Both the position numbers and the translations under genes were made by a program. Under the pieces are notes generated by a model. It was not told where the DNA came from. It did no database searches and was given only the letters and a program-made list of their open reading frames with translations. This document shows positions 21,497 to 25,626 of a DNA stretch of 25,626 bases, piece after piece; positions within the stretch are counted from its first letter, which is position 1, and every line of letters starts with the position of its first letter. The DNA is from Fidelibacterota bacterium (GTDB taxonomy: Bacteria; Fidelibacterota; UBA8477), in assembly GCA_021734045.1 (NCBI GenBank), contig JAIPJR010000042.1, forward strand, positions 1-25,626, given 5' to 3'.

Positions 21497-22366
21497 TTGA
21501 ATCGGATAATGGTGGTTAAGCGCAGATTTTTCCTCTTGCTGGTGACCCTTAGCCTGCTATTCACCCAGGCTGTCATGGCGCAAGAGGCGCCACTCACCTT
21601 CCCGGGAAAGACGAATCCTCATAACGGTGATGATTGTTTAGTGTGCCATACGCGTGATGGGGAGCCGGGTAAATCCAATTTTATCAAAAATGTGTGTGTT
21701 ACCTGCCACTCAGCTGCTGCGGTGGATAAGCAAATTCATCTTTTACAGGGTGCCAATCCCGCATCTGAGAATATTGCTGTTCCGGAAGATTTTCCTCTAA
21801 CCAATGAAACACTGGATTGTCTTACCTGCCACGCGGTAGCCTGTAAACCTGATCGCTCCAATAAAAACTTTTTACGGGGCGGACCCTATAAGACCGAGCT
21901 GGATTTTTGCTATCAATGCCATCAGAGTCAGGGTTACCAGCCGGTAAATCCTCACGACCAACTGCGTGTCGATGGTTCACAGGACAACGCCACCTGTTTG
22001 CATTGCCATATTAAAATTCCCACTGCTGAGGATCATCCCACCATCTCCAACGCCATGCATCTTGACATGACGGCCACCTGCAACAAATGCCATGCTCTGC
22101 ATCAACATGAGTCCAATCATCAGGGGCGCGATCTCTTCCATTCAAAAAAAGCTGTGGCAGCCAGATTTCAGGAGACACAGACGCGTTATCAGATCAAGAT
22201 GCCCCTGTCTGAAGACCGGAAAATCCAGTGTAATACATGCCACAATCCTCATGAGCGTGGGTTGTTATCAACTGAAAATGTGGTGTATGAAAAATCCTCC
22301 GAGTCGAATGCTCATTATCTCAGACTGTCAAAAGAAAAATTGTGTTATGGATGCCATGACTTGTAA
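21497..22366 (+). CDS. Periplasmic octaheme cytochrome c
   Basis: This is a secreted cytochrome of about 289 residues, with a signal peptide (RRFFLLLVTLSLLFTQAVMA, then QEAPL). It has eight CXXCH sites: CLVCH, CVTCH, CLTCH, CYQCH, CLHCH, CNKCH, CNTCH and CYGCH. Sites are spaced and paired like the doubled-CXXCH family of MtrA/DmsE-type and related proteins, with extra His residues for bis-His ligation. TTG 21497 is favoured because GAGAGGA lies 6 nt before it; ATG 21509 is the alternative, 12 bp later. It follows the decaheme gene by 48 bp and precedes the cytochrome b fusion by 38 bp, so it is a probable soluble carrier between that inner-membrane complex and other cytochromes. Confidence 0.85.
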   Translation: MNRIMVVKRRFFLLLVTLSLLFTQAVMAQEAPLTFPGKTNPHNGDDCLVCHTRDGEPGKSNFIKNVCVTCHSAAAVDKQIHLLQGANPASENIAVPEDFPLTNETLDCLTCHAVACKPDRSNKNFLRGGPYKTELDFCYQCHQSQGYQPVNPHDQLRVDGSQDNATCLHCHIKIPTAEDHPTISNAMHLDMTATCNKCHALHQHESNHQGRDLFHSKKAVAARFQETQTRYQIKMPLSEDRKIQCNTCHNPHERGLLSTENVVYEKSSESNAHYLRLSKEKLCYGCHDL

Positions 22367-22404
22367 GCCTTTTAATCCCGGAAACAAAAGAGCGAGTTAA
22401 CAGC

Positions 22405-24105
22405 GTGAAGAGCCCCCTTTTAAGAACATTCGGAAAATTCCTCATCCTGACTGTGGTACTGTTAGGCAATGCGTGGGTTAATCCCGCATTCGCTCAGGAT
22501 AATCAGAATTGTCTCAACTGCCATCAATACCCTCTATTTGCCCGGATCTCGGAGGAGGATGGGAAACTCCACAATTTCTATGTGGATGCTGAGATGTATG
22601 CCAATTCGGTTCACAGCGGCCTGGCCTGTACCGATTGTCACTCAGATGTTGAAAAAATTCCCCATGATCCGATTCCCAAACCGGTGAACTGCAATCAGGC
22701 CTGCCACACACTGGATCCTTTCACACAGCGACCCTTCAGTCATAGCGGTGTATTTGAGGATTGGGAAGTGTCGGTTCACGGCCCCAAAAATGACGGCAAA
22801 GACCATCTGCGACCCGAGTGTAAAGATTGTCATGTGAATCCACTACAGCTCCATCCCGTGAGCGCGGAATTCCAGAAGCTTTCGGAAAATTGCATTAAAT
22901 GTCATGAAGAGGAAAATATCACCACCGCAGTGAAACATGTGGACTTCCACTCCAATCCGGAACGCTATTGGACCCAGCAGCGGCGCCTGGAGGTGTGTGC
23001 CGCCTGTCATACGGATGCCAGCATTTTAGGCGAGCAAACCGATATTCTCCATGATGATGTGGTTTCCAGCTTCCTGAAATCTTTCCATGGTGTGGGATTC
23101 GCATTTGGTGACAAGAAAACGCCGGTTTGTAATGATTGTCATGATTACCACGGGGTTTTCCCTCAGAATGATGTACGCTCTACCATTAATGAAGCCAATC
23201 TACGGGAAACCTGTTCCGGCACCGGCTGTCATGCCAATGTCTCTCGGGATTTTATCCAGGGCTCCATGCACTTCCGCTACGAAGGTTGGCAAGCGGATGT
23301 TTTGAAATGGGTCCGCTGGATTTGGACCACGCTGATAATTGGTGTGATTGGATTTATGCTCATCCATAACACCATGGATTTTATCCGCACCCGGATTATT
23401 CTGAAAAAACATGGCTATCCGCCTCCCACGCGGCTGCAAAAACGGTACGCCCGCATGAACAAAACCGACCGGGTCAGTCATATCATCATGTTTAGTTCCT
23501 TCACCGGGCTCGCTCTTACCGGTGCATTGCTTTGGGTCCCGGCAGAACAGCTGAACTGGTTACCGGATTGGCTGTATCTGGTGGAGGTTCGCTTCTGGGG
23601 TCACCGCTTTTTCGCGCTGATTCTAACGCTGATAAGCCTGTTTCATATTGGCTATGCGATTTTCACCAAGCGCGGTCGTGGACTATTGGCGGAAATGTTT
23701 CCCAAACCATCCGATGCGTTGCACATTTTTCAAAATATCGCGTTCATGCTGGGTATGCGAAAAGAGCCTCCCCAAATGCCCTGGTTTAACTATGCCGAGA
23801 AAATGGAATACTGGGCTTTTGCCTGGGGTAGTTTTGTCATGACCTTCACCGGTGTGGTCATGATGCTGGAGCAACTGGGCCCCAAATTTTGGGTCGACGT
23901 GGCACGCATTATCCACTCACTTGAAGCGATCCTGGCAGTATTGGCCATTGTGGTGTGGCATTTTTATCTGGTGCATTGGAAGCCAGGGAAATGGCCCATG
24001 AGCAACGTGTGGATTACCGGTGAAATCTCCGAGTGGGATATGAAAGAGGAGCATGCCGGTGCACTGGAACAGCTAAGTAAGTCGAGCGAGGCGAATGATG
24101 CGTAG
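22405..24105 (+). CDS. Multiheme cytochrome c / cytochrome b fusion (CbcL-like quinone oxidoreductase)
   Basis: This is a 566-residue protein. The signal peptide ends in PAFA (27-30). A periplasmic domain carries eight c-heme sites at about residues 36, 75, 96 (CNQACH, CX3CH), 139, 163, 198, 242 and 270 (CSGTGCH, CX4CH). From 303 onward a membrane domain has about five helices with His ligands typical of FdnI/HydC-type diheme cytochromes b: HNTMDF (321), SHIIMF (359), GHRFF (400), SLFHIGY (414), IIHSLEA (504) and WHFYLVHW (519-524). This arrangement is that of CbcL from Geobacter, an inner-membrane menaquinol oxidase for extracellular electron transfer. GTG 22405 is the likely start. It overlaps the next gene by 11 bp, so the two are translationally coupled. 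Whether it feeds the multiheme proteins outward or also NosZ cannot be told. Confidence 0.85.
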   Translation: MKSPLLRTFGKFLILTVVLLGNAWVNPAFAQDNQNCLNCHQYPLFARISEEDGKLHNFYVDAEMYANSVHSGLACTDCHSDVEKIPHDPIPKPVNCNQACHTLDPFTQRPFSHSGVFEDWEVSVHGPKNDGKDHLRPECKDCHVNPLQLHPVSAEFQKLSENCIKCHEEENITTAVKHVDFHSNPERYWTQQRRLEVCAACHTDASILGEQTDILHDDVVSSFLKSFHGVGFAFGDKKTPVCNDCHDYHGVFPQNDVRSTINEANLRETCSGTGCHANVSRDFIQGSMHFRYEGWQADVLKWVRWIWTTLIIGVIGFMLIHNTMDFIRTRIILKKHGYPPPTRLQKRYARMNKTDRVSHIIMFSSFTGLALTGALLWVPAEQLNWLPDWLYLVEVRFWGHRFFALILTLISLFHIGYAIFTKRGRGLLAEMFPKPSDALHIFQNIAFMLGMRKEPPQMPWFNYAEKMEYWAFAWGSFVMTFTGVVMMLEQLGPKFWVDVARIIHSLEAILAVLAIVVWHFYLVHWKPGKWPMSNVWITGEISEWDMKEEHAGALEQLSKSSEANDA

Positions 24106-24874
24106 AAGATACCGCGGTCTGGGATATTTGTTCTTCCTGTTAATTGTCATCACCGCCACCATCATGGCTGTGAGTTTCTACCAACGTCTGACGAATCCGG
24201 ACACCAAGCCGGCTGAAATCCTTGTTCCCCGCGCCATGGAGGATACGGTGCGCATGAAGGCCGATCATGCCTACATTCTGGAAGCGCTTCCCAATGACTA
24301 CAATGCCAGCCATGAGAATTTCCACTACTATCCCGGCATTAAAATGGTGGCGCAGGAGAAACGGTCGGCCTGTCTGCTCTGCCACACGATTCTACCGCAC
24401 AATAAGAATATTCGTAACCGGGCTTTCCTGAACTTGCATTCCGGTTATGTGGCTTGCACCACCTGTCACCTGGCGGATTCAACGAATGTGAGTTTCACCT
24501 GGCTGGATACCGAAACTGGCAAGCTGGTGGTGGGGGTCGAACGACCGGAAACCCGTTGGAAAGATGTGGGGAAATACCAATTGGTTCCGGTTCGGGATAG
24601 TACGGTGCTCTATACCCCGCAGGATTCTCCGCATCTCGCCGCTCGTCTGGCTCAAAATGCGCTGGAAGATTCGGCCATGGCTGCCGATTTGCGAGAAGAG
24701 CTGGAAGCGGGAATTATGATGACCGGCCGAGCCTGCAAACGGTGTCATACCCAGGATGGGTTTATTGATTTCCGGGCGGCGGGCTATCCGGAAGAACGGG
24801 CGTCTGAACTGGAATCACTAAGTACGCCATCGGTTTTCGAGAGTTATGAAAATTTCTACATGCCGACCAAATAA
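24095..24874 (+). CDS. Membrane-anchored triheme cytochrome c
   Basis: This is a 259-residue protein with one N-terminal helix (YLFFLLIVITATIMAVSFYQ, 11-30) that anchors it to the inner membrane, facing the periplasm. Three heme sites are CLLCH (93-97), CTTCH (121-125) and CKRCH (214-218), with His-rich segments before the first (ASHENFHYYPG). I do not recognise it as NapC/NirT, which have four hemes in a shorter protein. It overlaps the preceding cytochrome b fusion gene by 11 bp and is followed after 1 bp by the NHL-repeat gene, so it is probably a subunit or partner of the same complex. Confidence 0.8.
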   Translation: MMRRRYRGLGYLFFLLIVITATIMAVSFYQRLTNPDTKPAEILVPRAMEDTVRMKADHAYILEALPNDYNASHENFHYYPGIKMVAQEKRSACLLCHTILPHNKNIRNRAFLNLHSGYVACTTCHLADSTNVSFTWLDTETGKLVVGVERPETRWKDVGKYQLVPVRDSTVLYTPQDSPHLAARLAQNALEDSAMAADLREELEAGIMMTGRACKRCHTQDGFIDFRAAGYPEERASELESLSTPSVFESYENFYMPTK

Positions 24875-24875
24875 C

Positions 24876-25626
24876 ATGATATTGCTGCGAACCTTCATAT
24901 TTATCGCCTTGTTCGGCTCTCAGATTCTGGCAGCACTGCCACAAGCCACGGTTGTGCGCACCCTGAAGGCCAATATGTCCTTTCCCACCGACGTGGCGGT
25001 ATTATCCGACGGTCGTGTGCTGGTGGTGGATGGCGTGAACAGTGATGTGATGATTTTCCGGCAGAATGGAACGGTACAGCCCTTCACCAGTCGCGAGTTC
25101 CAGCGTCCCCTGGGGATTTTCGTGGATGATCAGGATCGCATTTACATCACGGATACCAAAGCCGGTTTGCTGCTCATTTTCGATAAAAAGTTGAGTTTGC
25201 AGTCACGCATTTCCCTGGCTGCTGACATTGATCCCACAGATGTGGTGGCGGTGGGAGATTATCTGTATGTGGTGAACAATGACGGCCACCAATTGGTGAA
25301 GCTGGATCGCCAGGGGCGGGAAATTTTGCGGCTGGGCAATGAGGGTCGTAATCGCGGACAATTCAAATATCCGGCTACTGTGGCGGTGGATGTTGCGAAG
25401 AATATGTACGTGGTGGATGTTTTTAACGGCCGGGTCCAGATGGTGAGCAATACCGACCGGTTTTTGGGTCAATACGGAGAATGGGGCGTGACCACCGGTC
25501 AACTGTTCCGACCCAAGGGTGTGACCATTGGTGCTGAGGGACAGGTTTATGTCACCGACAGTCTGCTGGGGGTCATCCAGATTTTTTACCCGGGCCGACG
25601 CTCGCCGGAAGTTTTACTGGACACTG
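24876..25626 (+). CDS. NHL-repeat (beta-propeller) protein, truncated by window end
   Basis: The frame opens at ATG 24876, one base after the previous stop codon, and is still open at the window edge (250 codons). The start is a Sec signal (MILLRTFIFIALFGSQILAA). Repeats follow of the kind FPTDVAVLSDGRVLVVDGVN, RPLGIFVDDQDRIYITDTKA, YPATVAVDVAKNMYVVDVFN and RPKGVTIGAEGQVYVTDSLL: NHL repeats forming a beta-propeller. No catalytic residues are evident. NHL proteins are often found next to multiheme cytochrome complexes of electron-transfer operons and may serve as scaffolds. The rest of the gene lies beyond the window. Confidence 0.85.
   Translation, partial: MILLRTFIFIALFGSQILAALPQATVVRTLKANMSFPTDVAVLSDGRVLVVDGVNSDVMIFRQNGTVQPFTSREFQRPLGIFVDDQDRIYITDTKAGLLLIFDKKLSLQSRISLAADIDPTDVVAVGDYLYVVNNDGHQLVKLDRQGREILRLGNEGRNRGQFKYPATVAVDVAKNMYVVDVFNGRVQMVSNTDRFLGQYGEWGVTTGQLFRPKGVTIGAEGQVYVTDSLLGVIQIFYPGRRSPEVLLDT

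Noticed and set aside
1-25626. CRISPR array, tRNA, rRNA or insertion sequence
   Set aside because: I found no regularly spaced repeats, no tRNA- or rRNA-like segment and no transposase in the window.

Overview
The window is a bacterial chromosomal segment of roughly even base composition. It is built around a clade II (Sec-type) nitrous oxide reductase cluster, followed by a large set of multiheme c-type cytochromes. The organism is probably a Gram-negative anaerobe or facultative anaerobe: there is an outer-membrane beta-barrel gene, many lipoproteins and periplasmic cytochromes. The atypical NosZ, the NosB-like protein and the lipoprotein-rich secretome would fit an FCB-group lineage (Ignavibacteria, Calditrichaeota or Marinimicrobia type). 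That placement is inference and nothing in the window proves it. No nirK, nirS or norB gene is present here.

Layout. Positions 1-6551 are ordinary accessory and housekeeping content: a possible partial gene on the minus strand at the left edge, a small outer-membrane beta-barrel, an isoprenylcysteine-methyltransferase-like membrane enzyme, a minus-strand set (lipoprotein Xaa-Pro aminopeptidase, then a MazE/MazF toxin-antitoxin pair), and a plus-strand tandem universal stress protein with a DASS-type transporter. Intergenic DNA here carries repeats, including a 45-bp near-perfect palindrome.

Positions 6688-15875 are the nos region: an Rrf2 regulator with a putative Fe-S cysteine triad behind a near-consensus promoter, a monoheme cytochrome c lipoprotein, nosZ, an intrinsic terminator, and then nosB-like, nosL, nosD, nosF and nosY, joined by four consecutive ATGA overlaps. 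Next come a RIC-type di-iron repair protein and a NapH/NosH-like polyferredoxin. Together these encode N2O reduction (NosZ), copper delivery and CuZ assembly (NosL, NosDFY), a probable quinol-to-cytochrome electron route (NapH-like protein, cytochrome c) and protection from nitrosative damage (RIC, Rrf2).

Positions 15924-25626 begin with a small cupin and a MerR regulator fused to a cysteine-rich two-CW-like domain. Translationally coupled to the MerR gene is a large multiheme cytochrome whose frame is interrupted by one in-frame TGA, followed at once by a hairpin of bacterial SECIS geometry. Next are a double-rhodanese lipoprotein with a terminator, a paralogue of that cytochrome, an octaheme cytochrome, a CbcL-like fusion of eight c-heme sites with a cytochrome b membrane domain, a membrane-anchored triheme cytochrome and a truncated NHL-repeat protein. 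This looks like a quinone-linked periplasmic or extracellular electron-transfer chain.

The most notable observation is the possible selenocysteine codon in the multiheme cytochrome at 16994-18505. Also of note are the attenuating terminator between nosZ and the rest of the nos operon, the MerR/two-CW fusion with an 18-bp dyad at its own start, and the helically phased operator repeats upstream of mazE.
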